Counted from the first letter of the stretch, positions 31,744 through 40,136 are shown. The stretch: DNA of 45,271 nt from CAZXNF01 sp050741255 (GCA_050741255.1 JBOIEQ010000016.1:1-45271); one strand, 5' to 3'. Notes: generated from the sequence alone by a model not told the origin. Numbers and translations: made by a program.

Positions 31744-32459
31744 AATCGCTGCTGGTCCTGCTGTTTGGCGCGGGGAAATTCGGCAAGCTCCTCACCACCG
31801 CCGGCACCATGCTGCTGTCGGTGGGGGCGTACGCGCTCATCTTCGGGTGGCTCTATGCGGTGGGCTTCGTGGCGCTGCTCTTCGTGCATGAAATGGGGCA
31901 CTTCATCGCCGCGCGCAGGCGCGGGCTGGAGGTAGGCGCGCCGACCTTCATCCCCTTCGTGGGCGCGTGGATCGCCATGAAAGACATGCCGCGCGACGCG
32001 GAGACCGAGGCCTACATCGGGCTCGCGGGTCCGCTGGTGGGCACGATCGGGGCGCTCATCTGCTATGCGCTGGGCCGCATGTACGACTCGAACCTGCTCC
32101 TCGCCATCGCCTACGCGGGGTTCTTCCTGAACCTCTTCAATCTCATCCCGCTGTCCCCGTTCGACGGCGGGCGCATCACCGCGGCGCTCTCGCCGAAGAT
32201 CTGGCTCCTCGGCGTGCCCATGCTGGTGGCCCTCTTCATCTACTCGCCAAGCCCCATCCTCATCCTGATGGCCATCATTGCCGCGCCCCAGGTGTGGAAG
32301 GCCTGGACGTTCGACAAGGATGCGCCCGAGAACGCCGCCTACTACACGGTGTCCGCGCAGGACCGGCTGTTCTACGGGTTCATGTACGTGGCCCTGGCCG
32401 GCTACCTGAGCCTCATGGCCACCCAGGTGCATGACATGCTGAGCCATCTGCGCAGCTAG
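31740..32459 (+). CDS. Site-2 protease (M50) membrane metalloprotease
   Basis: The 239-residue product starts with GTG inside the previous stop. The zinc site is intact: HEMGH (50-54) in an early helix and the distant Asp142 in NLIPLSPFDGGR. Five to six membrane helices are predicted and there is no PDZ domain, so it belongs to the short group of S2P-like enzymes that cut proteins within the membrane. It is sandwiched between two membrane-protein genes in one operon. A regulatory target cannot be named: no anti-sigma factor is encoded here. Confidence 0.9.
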   Translation: MKSLLVLLFGAGKFGKLLTTAGTMLLSVGAYALIFGWLYAVGFVALLFVHEMGHFIAARRRGLEVGAPTFIPFVGAWIAMKDMPRDAETEAYIGLAGPLVGTIGALICYALGRMYDSNLLLAIAYAGFFLNLFNLIPLSPFDGGRITAALSPKIWLLGVPMLVALFIYSPSPILILMAIIAAPQVWKAWTFDKDAPENAAYYTVSAQDRLFYGFMYVALAGYLSLMATQVHDMLSHLRS

Positions 32460-32491
32460 CCCGACCCGTTTTCCCCGACGAGTTGGATGAC

Positions 32492-32764
32492 ATGACCGAC
32501 CCCGGCGTCGAAGTCCCTCCCCCGCTGGACGAACCGCCGCGCGCCTGGGTGATCATCGCGAGCGTGATCCGGCTCGGGGTGTCGCTCCCGTTCTTCTATC
32601 TTGCGTATCTGTACTGGCACTGGCAGGCCGTATTTGCCGATTGGCGCGGGTGGGTATTCGCCGCCACGGCCGCGGTCTGCGTGCTCATGGCAACCGTGGT
32701 TCCGCCGCGCCACCGGCTGGCCATCGTGCGCACCCGCGTGCGCTGGTGGGGCCGCTCCTTGTAA
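32492..32764 (+). CDS. Small membrane protein
   Basis: A 90-residue protein, or 93 if the ATG at 32483 is used, with a Pro-rich N-terminus (GVEVPPPLDEPPRAWV). It has two predicted helices (about 22-43 and 50-70) and a short basic C-terminus (RTRVRWWGRSL). It follows the protease by 32 bp on the same strand and is probably the third gene of that operon. No recognised family. The ribosome-binding site is weak for both starts. Confidence 0.65.
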   Translation: MTDPGVEVPPPLDEPPRAWVIIASVIRLGVSLPFFYLAYLYWHWQAVFADWRGWVFAATAAVCVLMATVVPPRHRLAIVRTRVRWWGRSL

Positions 32765-32884
32765 AGCACTGCGGCGCTGCCTCTCGTCTTTTCGCGCCCG
32801 TGCCCCCGAAGTTTGGCAAAATACGCCCGTTTCCCCGGCCTCGACGGCTGGTGACGTCCACCGTCCGACCGAGGCACCCTTCGC

Positions 32885-33523
32885 ATGCGCTCCCTCCGCC
32901 ACCTCTTCGACAACAACAAGGCCTGGGCCGCGCGGATGCGCGAGCAGGATCCGACATTCTTTTCACGGCTGCTGGGCCAGCAATCGCCCGAATACCTCTG
33001 GATCGGCTGTTCCGACAGCCGGGTGCCCGCCAACGACATCGTCGGACTGCTGCCGGGCGAACTGTTTGTCCACCGCAACATCGCCAACCTCGTCGTGCAC
33101 ACGGACCTGAACTGCCTGTCGGTGATGCAATTCGCGGTGGACATCCTCAAGGTGCGCCACATCATCGTCTGCGGGCACTACGGCTGCAGCGGCGTGCAGG
33201 CCGCGCTGCGGCGCGACCGGCTGGGCCTCTCCGACAACTGGCTGCGCCACGTGCAGGACGTGCGGCAGAAACACGAAGCGGCGCTCGAGCGCGCGGCGGA
33301 CGGGGCGGCCGACCGGCTGTGCGAACTGAATGTGATCGAACAGGTGGCCAACGTCTGCCACACCTCCATCGCGCGCGACGCCTGGGAACGCGGCCAGGAC
33401 CTGACCATCCACGGCTGGGCGTACGGGCTGAAGGACGGACTGGCGCACGATCTCAACGTCACCGTGGCCGATTTCGCCGAGGCCGTGCCCGCCTACGACG
33501 CCGCGATTTCCGCCCTCGACTGA
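32885..33523 (+). CDS. can: Beta-class carbonic anhydrase
   Basis: A 212-residue enzyme interconverting CO2 and bicarbonate in the cytosol. The beta-class zinc ligands are clear: Cys42 and Asp44 with Arg46 in GCSDSRVPAND, then His98 and Cys101 in CGHYGCSGVQ, at the numbering of the E. coli Can enzyme. FVHRNIANLVVHTD and WAYGLKDGL match the Can subgroup. The gene is on its own, after a gap of 120 bp containing a CAAAAT element that could be a -10 box. The symbol rests on close motif agreement. Confidence 0.93.
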   Translation: MRSLRHLFDNNKAWAARMREQDPTFFSRLLGQQSPEYLWIGCSDSRVPANDIVGLLPGELFVHRNIANLVVHTDLNCLSVMQFAVDILKVRHIIVCGHYGCSGVQAALRRDRLGLSDNWLRHVQDVRQKHEAALERAADGAADRLCELNVIEQVANVCHTSIARDAWERGQDLTIHGWAYGLKDGLAHDLNVTVADFAEAVPAYDAAISALD

Positions 33524-33590
33524 TGCGCCGGCCCGCTGGCGCGCCGGAAGCGGGCCGGCATGTGAAATACCCTGCCCGGGAGCCGCAGGG

Positions 33591-34451
33591 GTGATCCTCG
33601 CGGTACTGAGTTCGCTGTGCTTCGGTGTTGCGCTCGTCACCGGACGGCTCGGGCTGCGCACGCTCGATGCCCGCGCGGGCGCCGCCATCAGCATTCCGGT
33701 CGCCACCCTGCTGTTCGTCGCCGCGGCGCCGTTCGCGCTCGACGTCTCCGGTTTCAGCCTCCAGGCCGCGCTGCTGTTTGCCGCGGTCGGCCTGTTCTAT
33801 CCGGCCGTCGTCACCCTGCTGACCTTCCGCTCGAACGAATTGCTCGGGCCCACGGTCACCAGCGCGGTGTCGGGCACCGCGCCGCTGTTCGCGCTGCTGG
33901 CCGCGGGCCTGTTGCTTGGCGAACGGGTGCCCGCGCAGGCGGCCCTGTCGGCGCTCGGCGTGGTGGCGGGCGTCGCGCTGCTCTCATGGAAAAAAGGCGC
34001 GACACACGCCGGTTTTGCGGGCGCCGCCTTACCGTGGCCTGTCGCGGGCGCCGTCTTGCGCGGGCTGGCGCTCGTCGGCGCCAAAACCGGGCTGTTGTTG
34101 TGGCCGAATCCCTTCGCGGCGAGCCTCATCGGCTACGTGGTGTCGTCCGCCACGGTGCTGGGCGCCGACCGGCTGCGGGGCTCGCGCAAACCGCCGCTGA
34201 CCGCGCAAGGATGCGCCTGGTTCGCGGTCACGGGCATCCTGAACGGCACGGCCATGCTGCTGATGTACGCCGCCCTGAGCCTGGCGCCGGTGTGGACCGT
34301 CGCGCCCATCGTTGCCGCCTACCCGCTCGTGACGGCCATCGTCGGTGCCGCGGTACTTCACGACGAGAAATTGACGCTGCGGGCCGCCGCGGGCGCGGGC
34401 CTCACGGTCGTGGCGGTGGTCTATCTGGTCGTTGCGCGCGCCGGCGCGTGA
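33591..34451 (+). CDS. EamA/DMT-family transporter
   Basis: A GTG-started 286-residue protein with ten predicted membrane helices in two EamA halves. Each half has the duplicated helix pattern, for example SGTAPLFALLAAGLLLGERVPAQ in the first half and WTVAPIVAAYPLVTAIVGAAVLHDEKL in the second. The G-E-R / D-E-K motif after helix 4 of each half is typical. Such proteins export amino acids, nucleotide sugars or other metabolites; the substrate is unknown here. It ends 6 bp before the convergent Bug gene. Confidence 0.87.
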   Translation: MILAVLSSLCFGVALVTGRLGLRTLDARAGAAISIPVATLLFVAAAPFALDVSGFSLQAALLFAAVGLFYPAVVTLLTFRSNELLGPTVTSAVSGTAPLFALLAAGLLLGERVPAQAALSALGVVAGVALLSWKKGATHAGFAGAALPWPVAGAVLRGLALVGAKTGLLLWPNPFAASLIGYVVSSATVLGADRLRGSRKPPLTAQGCAWFAVTGILNGTAMLLMYAALSLAPVWTVAPIVAAYPLVTAIVGAAVLHDEKLTLRAAAGAGLTVVAVVYLVVARAGA

Positions 34452-34457
34452 CCGGCC

Positions 34458-35456
34458 TCACTGGGGTTTTACGCCGGCGTCCTTCACGATCTTCGCCCAG
34501 CGCGGGATCTCCTTCTTCACGAAGGCCGCGAATTCGTCCGGCGGATTCGCGACGACGAACAGCCCGAGTCCCACCATGCGTTCCTTCGCTTCGGGGGTGT
34601 TCAGTCCGGCGGCGGCGTCCGCGGCCAGCTTGTTCACGATCTCGCGCGGCGTCGCCGCGGGGGCGAAGAGCCCGAACCACGTGAACGCCTCGTAGCCGGG
34701 CAGCCCCGACTCGGCGGCGGTCGGAATGTCGGGCGCGGTGGACACGCGCTGCGCGCTGGTGACCGCCAGCCCGCGCAGGCGGCCGCTGCGCGCCTGCGGC
34801 AGCGCCACCGGCAGGTTGGAGAAGACCATCGAGATCTGCCCACCAATGGTGTCCGCGACGGCCGGCCCCTCGCCCTTGTACGGAATGAACATGAGGTCCA
34901 CGCCCGCCACCAGCTTGAACAGCTCTCCGCCCATGTGCGGCGTGCCGCCCGAAGCCGCGCCGAAGGTGAGCTGGCCCGGGCGCGCCTTGGCCAGCGCGAT
35001 CAGTTCCTTCACGTTTTTCACCGGCAGCGACGGATGCACCGCGATCAGCAGCGGCGAGGTCGCGATCAGCGTCACCGCCGCAAAATCGCGCTCGGCGTTG
35101 TAGCCGATCTTGTCGTACATCGCGGGCACCACGGCCTGCGTGGTCTGCGAGCCCACGAGCAGCGTGTAGCCGTCGGGCGCTGCGCGCGCGACATGCTCGA
35201 CGCCGAGCGCGCCATTCGCGCTGGGGCGGTTCTCGACGATGAAGTTGTTGCCCGTGCGCTCGGTCAGCCGCTGCGCGAGAATGCGGGCGGTGAGATCCAC
35301 GCCACCGCCGGCCGCGAACGGCACCACGATGCGCACGGTCTTGGTCGGATAAGCCTGTCCTGAGCCTGTCGAAGGGGCCTGCGCCGCGGCCAGCGTGGCG
35401 CCGAGCACGAGCGGCAGGGTGAGCGAACGGGTCGCAACAGTCCGGGTGTATCCCAT
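34458..35456 (-). CDS. Bug-family solute-binding protein, fourth in a four-gene run
   Basis: The ATG at 35456 (AAGGAG upstream) gives 332 residues. The signal peptide ends in LAAAQ, and a 9-residue stretch (APSTGSGQA) encoded by a repeat then separates it from the mature start YPTKTVRIVV. Landmarks are FAAGGGVDLTARI, VENRPSANGALG, APDGYTLLVG, KNVKELIALARPG-like KARPG, FIPYKGEGP and a terminal RWAKIVKDAGVKPQ. FIPYKG replaces HVPYKG. It is 33 bp downstream of the next Bug gene on the same strand. The repeat is shared with that gene, showing that the 5' ends are related or that the repeat entered twice. Confidence 0.93.
   Translation of the reverse strand: MGYTRTVATRSLTLPLVLGATLAAAQAPSTGSGQAYPTKTVRIVVPFAAGGGVDLTARILAQRLTERTGNNFIVENRPSANGALGVEHVARAAPDGYTLLVGSQTTQAVVPAMYDKIGYNAERDFAAVTLIATSPLLIAVHPSLPVKNVKELIALAKARPGQLTFGAASGGTPHMGGELFKLVAGVDLMFIPYKGEGPAVADTIGGQISMVFSNLPVALPQARSGRLRGLAVTSAQRVSTAPDIPTAAESGLPGYEAFTWFGLFAPAATPREIVNKLAADAAAGLNTPEAKERMVGLGLFVVANPPDEFAAFVKKEIPRWAKIVKDAGVKPQ
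35359..35376. repeat. Dispersed repeat CCTGAGCCTGTCGAAGGG, copy A
   Basis: This 18-base motif lies inside the coding sequence of the Bug gene at 34458, just after the signal-peptide codons. Variants of CCTGAGC(C/T)TGTCGAAGG are scattered, mostly between genes, in many proteobacterial genomes. Here it is read through as STGSGQ. Copy B is at 36400. Confidence 0.65.
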
Positions 35457-35489
35457 GGTTACTCCTTCTGCGTGGAACAACAGCGCGCG

Positions 35490-36497
35490 TTACTGGTCGC
35501 CGACGAGCCCCGCGTCCTTGACCACCTTCGCCCACTTCTCGGTTTCGGCTTTCACATGCGCGAGGAACACCTCCGGCGTGGACGGCGTGACATCGATGCC
35601 CTGGTCTTCCATGCGTTTTTTCAGCGCCGGCGCGCTGAGGATCTTGTTCAGGTCGGCGTTGAGCTTGGCGAGGATGGGCTTCGGCACCGCGGCCTGCGTG
35701 CAGATGCCGTACCAGGAGGACACGTCGTAGCCAGGGACGCCCTGCTCGGAGAACGTCGGCACGTCGGGCGCCTGCGGACTGCGCTTCGCCGAAGTGACGC
35801 CCAGCGCACGCACCTTGCCCGACTTGATCGCGGACAGCAGGCCGCCCGGCAGGTTGCCCACGCTCGCCGGAATCTGCCCGCCCATCACGTCCGACAGCGC
35901 GGGGGCGGCGCCCTTGTACGGCACGTGCACGATGTTGATGCCGCTCATCGTCTTCAGCAGCTCGATCGACAGATGCGGGCTCGCCCCGACGCCGGAAGAA
36001 CCGAAGGACACTTTGCCCGGATTGGCCCTTGCGTACGTGAGGAACTCGGTCAGCGTCTGGAACGGCGCCGAAGGCGCCGCGACGAAGACGTTGGGCGTGA
36101 TGCCGACCATCGAGGGAAACGCGAAATCCCGGATGTGGTCGTACGGCAGGTTCCTCACGCGCGCCGGCGTGATCGCATGCGAGGCAATCTGGCACAACAT
36201 GACCGTGTAGCCGTCGGGGTTGGCCTTGGCGGTGACTTCCGTGGCGACGCCGCCCGCGGCGCCGGGCCGGTTGTCCACGATGGCGCTGGTGCCCCAGTGA
36301 TCGGCCAACCCGTTGGCGACAAAACGCGCGGCGAGATCGACGCCGCCGCCCGGCACGTAGCCGACCATCACGCGCACGGGCTTGGTGGGATAGGCCTGAC
36401 CTGAGCCTGTCGAAGGGGCCTGCGCCGCGGCCAGCGTGGCGCCGAGTGCAAACGGGAGCACGAGCGCCACGCTCGCAATGGTCGGGATGGATGCCAT
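35490..36497 (-). CDS. Bug-family solute-binding protein, third in the run
   Basis: A 335-residue protein whose signal peptide and spacer (LGATLAAAQAPSTGSGQAYP) match the next gene downstream almost exactly. The mature part instead matches the Bug gene upstream at 36538: both have VGYxPGGGxDLAxR, SSGVGASPHLSIELL, SVGNLPGG, GVPGYDVSSWYGIC, MxDQGIDVTPST and the terminal AGLVGDQ. It thus looks like a mosaic of its two neighbours. GGAGGA precedes the ATG. The ligand pocket is probably close to that of its 36538 paralogue. Confidence 0.93.
   Translation of the reverse strand: MASIPTIASVALVLPFALGATLAAAQAPSTGSGQAYPTKPVRVMVGYVPGGGVDLAARFVANGLADHWGTSAIVDNRPGAAGGVATEVTAKANPDGYTVMLCQIASHAITPARVRNLPYDHIRDFAFPSMVGITPNVFVAAPSAPFQTLTEFLTYARANPGKVSFGSSGVGASPHLSIELLKTMSGINIVHVPYKGAAPALSDVMGGQIPASVGNLPGGLLSAIKSGKVRALGVTSAKRSPQAPDVPTFSEQGVPGYDVSSWYGICTQAAVPKPILAKLNADLNKILSAPALKKRMEDQGIDVTPSTPEVFLAHVKAETEKWAKVVKDAGLVGDQ
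36400..36417. repeat. Dispersed repeat CCTGAGCCTGTCGAAGGG, copy B
   Basis: Identical to copy A over 18 bases, in the same orientation and at the same codon position of the adjacent Bug gene. About 30 bases on the signal-peptide side are also shared, so the repeat probably moved with a duplicated 5' end. Confidence 0.65.
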
Positions 36498-36537
36498 GGA
36501 TACTCCTCCTGCGTTATACGACCACGACCGCGTCGCG

Positions 36538-37509
36538 TTATTGATCGCCGACCAGCCCCGCTTCCTTGACCACTTTCGCCCACTTCACCATTTCCAGCTT
36601 GGCGTGTTCCCGCAGCTGTTCGGACGTCGAGGGCGTGACATCGATGCCCTGGTCGCCCATGCGCTGCTGCATGTCGGGCGAACCCAGGATTTTGACGAGC
36701 CCCTGGTTGAACTTGGCGAGCACCGCTTTCGGCAGTCCGGCCGGCGCGCAGATGCCGTACCACGAGGACACGTCGTAGCCCGGCACGCCGCTCTCCGCGA
36801 AGGTCGGCACGTCCGGCGCGCGCGGACTGCGTTTGGCCGAGGTGACGCCGACGCCCTTCAACCGGCCCGCCTTGATGGCCTGGAGCGGGCCGCCGGGAAG
36901 ATTGCCGACGGAGAGCGGGATTTGCCCGCCGATCGCGTCCGACAAGGCGAGCGCGGCGCCCTTGTACGGCACATGCACGAGCTTGATGCCGGTCATGGAT
37001 CCCAGCAGCTCGATCGAGAGATGCGGTGACGCGCCGACGCCCGACGAGCCGTAGCTCAGCTTGCCGGGGTTGGCCTTGGCGAAGGTGACCAGCTCGCCGA
37101 CGTTCCTGAACGGCTGCGACGGATGCGTCATGAGGACGTTGGGCGTCGAACCGATCATGGAAATGAAATCGAAGTCCCTGATCGGGTCGTAGGGCAGCTT
37201 GATGCGCGCGGGCGTGATGCCGTGCGTGCCGATCGTGCACAGCAGGACCGTATAGCCGTCCGGCGCCGCCTTGACTGTCATTTCCGTGCCCATGGCACCG
37301 CCGCCGCCGGGCCGGTTGTCCACCAGCACGTTGGCGCCCCACAGTTCGGAGAGCCCCGTCGCGACGTAACGCGACGCCAGATCGGTCCCACCGCCCGGCG
37401 CGTAGCCGACGATCAGACGGATGGGTTTGCTCGGAAACGGCTGCGCGTGCACGGCGACTGCGGTGAACGATGCGAGCGCAAGCGCCAGCACCTGCTGAGA
37501 TACCTTCAT
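36538..37509 (-). CDS. Bug-family solute-binding protein, second in the run
   Basis: A 323-residue protein with a plain signal peptide cut after VHA (about residue 22) and no repeat-encoded spacer. It is the closest paralogue of the product at 35490 across the whole mature sequence (shared VHVPYKGAA, SAKRSP.APDVPTF, DQGIDVTPST, AGLVGDQ). It shows GGGGAMGTEM where others have GAxGxxG. GGAGGA lies before the ATG. Intergenic distances on either side are 31 and 40 bp, consistent with one mRNA. Confidence 0.93.
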   Translation of the reverse strand: MKVSQQVLALALASFTAVAVHAQPFPSKPIRLIVGYAPGGGTDLASRYVATGLSELWGANVLVDNRPGGGGAMGTEMTVKAAPDGYTVLLCTIGTHGITPARIKLPYDPIRDFDFISMIGSTPNVLMTHPSQPFRNVGELVTFAKANPGKLSYGSSGVGASPHLSIELLGSMTGIKLVHVPYKGAALALSDAIGGQIPLSVGNLPGGPLQAIKAGRLKGVGVTSAKRSPRAPDVPTFAESGVPGYDVSSWYGICAPAGLPKAVLAKFNQGLVKILGSPDMQQRMGDQGIDVTPSTSEQLREHAKLEMVKWAKVVKEAGLVGDQ

Positions 37510-37540
37510 GCTCTCTCCTCCGGTGGATGCTTTTTATTGG

Positions 37541-38509
37541 TTATTGGTCGGGTTTGGCGCCCGAGGCCTTCACGATCTTCGCGTACTTCTCGATTTCCCG
37601 GTTGAAGAACGCCGCGAACTCCGCCGGCGAGCTGCCGACCGGCTCCGCGCCCTCGCGCTGCATGAAGCCGATCATGTCGGGGTGCTTGAGCGCCTTCACG
37701 ACCTCGGCGTGGATGCGGTTGATGACCACGGGCGGCGTCCCGGCAGGCGCGAACAGCGAGAACCAGTTGTCGATGTCGAAGCCGGGATACATCGAGTCGA
37801 GCGTGGGCAGGTCGGGCAACGCGGAGGATTTGCGGATGGTCGTGACCGCCAGGCCGCGCAGCTTGCCGCGCTCGATCTGCGGGCGGGCGCTGATGACCGC
37901 CGGCATGCCCATCTCGACTTCGCCGCCGAGCAGGGAACTGATGGCCGCCGCCGCGCCCTTGTAGGGAATGTGCGTGGTACGCAAACCGCCGACCTGCTCC
38001 AGCATGACGCCGGCGAGGTGGCTGGTGGTGCCGCTGCCGTTGGAGCCGAAGTTGAGGCCGCCCTTCGTGCGCTTCGACAGCTCGATCAGCTCGCGGACGT
38101 TGCGCGCGGGCACGGACGGATGGATCGTCAGCACGATCGGCGCGGAGGCGACCTGCGTGATCGGGATCAGGTCGCGACGCGCATCGAACGGCATCTTGGG
38201 GTACAACGTCACGTTGACCGTGAGCGACGCGGTGGACATGAGCAGCAGGTAGCCATCCGGCGGACTGCGCACGACCATTTCCGCACCGAGGTTGCCGCCC
38301 GCGCCCGGCCGGTTGTCCACGACGGCCGTCTGCCCGAAGGCTTCGTAGAAACGCACGCTCAGCAGGCGCGCGAGCAGATCGGTGCCGCCGCCGGCGGTGA
38401 AGGGCACGATGATGCGGATCTGGCGAGCGGGATACTCCTGCGCCCCGGCGGGCAGGGTCGCGACAAGGCCGGCGGCGGCCAGCACCACACTGCGGATGAT
38501 TCCGTGCAT
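37541..38509 (-). CDS. Bug-family solute-binding protein, first in the run
   Basis: A 322-residue protein with signal peptide cut after AGA (about residue 24). The mature part shows VPFTAGGGTDLLARLL, VVDNRPGAGGNLGAE, PPDGYLLLMS, ARNVRELIELSKRTKG, HIPYKGAAA and a terminal KYAKIVKASGAKPDQ. HIPYKG, DGYLLL and IELSKRTKG set it apart from the other three genes of the run, so it likely binds something different. GGAGGAGG precedes the ATG. The hydroxyacid dehydrogenase gene ends 90 bp upstream. Confidence 0.93.
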   Translation of the reverse strand: MHGIIRSVVLAAAGLVATLPAGAQEYPARQIRIIVPFTAGGGTDLLARLLSVRFYEAFGQTAVVDNRPGAGGNLGAEMVVRSPPDGYLLLMSTASLTVNVTLYPKMPFDARRDLIPITQVASAPIVLTIHPSVPARNVRELIELSKRTKGGLNFGSNGSGTTSHLAGVMLEQVGGLRTTHIPYKGAAAAISSLLGGEVEMGMPAVISARPQIERGKLRGLAVTTIRKSSALPDLPTLDSMYPGFDIDNWFSLFAPAGTPPVVINRIHAEVVKALKHPDMIGFMQREGAEPVGSSPAEFAAFFNREIEKYAKIVKASGAKPDQ

Positions 38510-38599
38510 CGCGCTTCCTCCTCCAGGAAAAGCACCTGCAACGGGACTCTTGTACTGCCGCGCGAGCGCGGCGGCCCCGACCTTCGGCTTGCTAGCGGG

Positions 38600-39583
38600 T
38601 CATTTTTTCAGCACCGACGGATTCGCCACGTTCGCCGCATCGCATTCGCCGCGCGTCAGCCAGCCGACGATGTTGCTCGCCGCCGCCGTGCCCAAGCGCA
38701 CCATTGCATCCGAGGTCATGGCAGACGTGTGCGGCGTCACGATCAGGTTGTCCAGCTCGAACAGCGGGTTCTTCGGATTCGTCGGCTCCTGCTCGAAGAC
38801 GTCAATCGCGGCGCCGGCGATCTGTCCGCCTTTCAGCGCCGCATACAGCGCGGCTTCCTCCACCACCCCACCGCGGGACGTGTTGATGAACAGCGCGTGC
38901 GGCTGCATCAGCGCGAAGGTGCGGGCGTTCATCAGGTAGCGCGTCTTGTCGTTCAAAGGACAGTGCAGGCTCACGATGTCCACGCTGCCGAGCAGTTTCT
39001 CGAAGCTGGGTTCGACCTGCGCGCCGGGCGGCAATTGATCCGCCGGCACCGGCGAGCGCGTGTGCACGACGATCTTCGCGCCGAGCGCCGCGGCCATGCG
39101 CGCGGTGCGCTTGCCGATCTCGCCATAGCCCACGATGCCGACCCGGCGGCCGCGGAACTCGCGGCCGATGTAGCTGCCCTTCTCCCACTGGCCGCCGCGC
39201 AGGTTGCGGTCGAGCTTGGCGAGGTCGCGCGCGAGGGCCAGCATGACGGCGACGGCGTGCTCCGCGACCGGGTCCGCGTTCGCGTCGCCCGCCGTCACCA
39301 CCACGATGCCGTGCTCGGTGGCCGCCTGCACGTCCACGCTGTCGTAGCCCGCGCCGTGCTTGGCGATGATCCTGAGTTTGGGCGCCGCTTCCAGCACGCG
39401 CCGGGTGAAAGGCGGATTGGTGCGCATCAGCACACCCTCGATCCCGTTGAGGTGCGCGATCAGCCCCTCCTCGGTGAACTTGGGGTCGTTCATGTACGAG
39501 ACCTGCGCGCCGGCGGCGGCCAGGATCTGCTTCGCGGCGTCGGAAAGCTGGCTGGAGGTAACGAGGACTTGGGGCTGGGTCAT
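38600..39583 (-). CDS. D-2-hydroxyacid dehydrogenase (phosphoglycerate dehydrogenase-like)
   Basis: From the ATG at 39583 the product has 327 residues. It has the NAD(P) loop GYGEIG (152-157) and the catalytic trio Arg237 (NTSRGG), Glu266 (FEQEP) and His285 (TPHTSA). HGAGYDSVD before the nucleotide domain is usual for the family, which reduces 2-keto acids to D-2-hydroxy acids or the reverse. After strand 2 the sequence is VVHTRS, where an Arg rather than an Asp may favour NADP. It has no ACT domain, so serine-synthesis SerA is unlikely. It heads the same-strand run of four Bug genes, suggesting that those bind hydroxy or keto acids. That link is inferred. Confidence 0.92.
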   Translation of the reverse strand: MTQPQVLVTSSQLSDAAKQILAAAGAQVSYMNDPKFTEEGLIAHLNGIEGVLMRTNPPFTRRVLEAAPKLRIIAKHGAGYDSVDVQAATEHGIVVVTAGDANADPVAEHAVAVMLALARDLAKLDRNLRGGQWEKGSYIGREFRGRRVGIVGYGEIGKRTARMAAALGAKIVVHTRSPVPADQLPPGAQVEPSFEKLLGSVDIVSLHCPLNDKTRYLMNARTFALMQPHALFINTSRGGVVEEAALYAALKGGQIAGAAIDVFEQEPTNPKNPLFELDNLIVTPHTSAMTSDAMVRLGTAAASNIVGWLTRGECDAANVANPSVLKK

Positions 39584-39610
39584 GGATATTCCGGACTTTT
39601 CACGCACGTT

Positions 39611-39913
39611 TCAGGGAAACTGACGTCGCTGGTGCAGCACTCTAACGACAATGACCGCCTCGCGGGCGACCCGATAAATGATGGAGAACGGGTAACGGCT
39701 CAGTATCAGTTCCCGATGTGGGCCGGCAAATCGCCGTTTACCGAGTAGTGCATCGGTTTCCAGGAGCCGCGACTGTCGCAGAAGGTGGCGAACCACGCGA
39801 TCCGCGGCCGCTGGGTCTTCACGCGTGATGTATTCGTCGATTTCAAGTAAATCGCGCGCGGCCCGTCGCGACCACAGCAGTTCTTTACGCTTTCTTGCCG
39901 GCACGCCTAGCAC
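39611..39913 (-). CDS. RelE/ParE-family toxin
   Basis: A 100-residue basic protein with the ParE fold pattern: LLWSRRAARDLLEIDEYITREDPAAADRVV, then GKRRFAGPHRELILSRYPFSIIYRV and a final VVRVLHQRRQFP. The RY-PFSIIYR segment is typical of ParE, which poisons DNA gyrase. RelE-type mRNA cleavage is less likely because its key residues are missing. It overlaps the antitoxin gene by 29 bp if the ATG at 39913 is used. A GTG at 39904 also fits. Confidence 0.85.
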   Translation of the reverse strand: MLGVPARKRKELLWSRRAARDLLEIDEYITREDPAAADRVVRHLLRQSRLLETDALLGKRRFAGPHRELILSRYPFSIIYRVAREAVIVVRVLHQRRQFP

Positions 39914-40136
39914 GCTGCTTGCGGAGCGCCGCGGAAACCTCCGCGGTCGTCATCACCCTCCCTGCCCGGATATCCGCCTCCCCCTCGGCGATGGCGCGCG
40001 TCTTCCACTCCAGGTACTGCAAGTGGCCTGCAATCGCCTCACGGGCAACCGATGTCGCCGTCTGGCCTTCGATCGCCGCAACGCGTTCGAGGCGTGTCGC
40101 GAGCGTGCGGGGGATGCGGAGGGTGTCGTTCATCAT
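39885..40136 (-). CDS. Ribbon-helix-helix (CopG/ParD-like) antitoxin
   Basis: From the ATG pair at 40136/40133 the product has 82-83 residues. LRIPRTLATRLERVAAIEGQTATSVAREAI is a ribbon-helix-helix DNA-binding domain. The charged C-terminus (ALRKQRARRAGKKA) would wrap the toxin. It lies directly upstream of the ParE-like toxin on the same strand, the standard order for parDE loci, and should repress its own promoter. Confidence 0.83.
   Translation of the reverse strand: MMNDTLRIPRTLATRLERVAAIEGQTATSVAREAIAGHLQYLEWKTRAIAEGEADIRAGRVMTTAEVSAALRKQRARRAGKKA

Noticed and set aside
37508..39748. A 746-codon open frame on the plus strand
   Set aside because: It is antisense to a Bug gene, the hydroxyacid dehydrogenase and intervening DNA. 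It reads as Arg/His/Gly-rich low-complexity protein, typical of shadow frames in GC-rich DNA.
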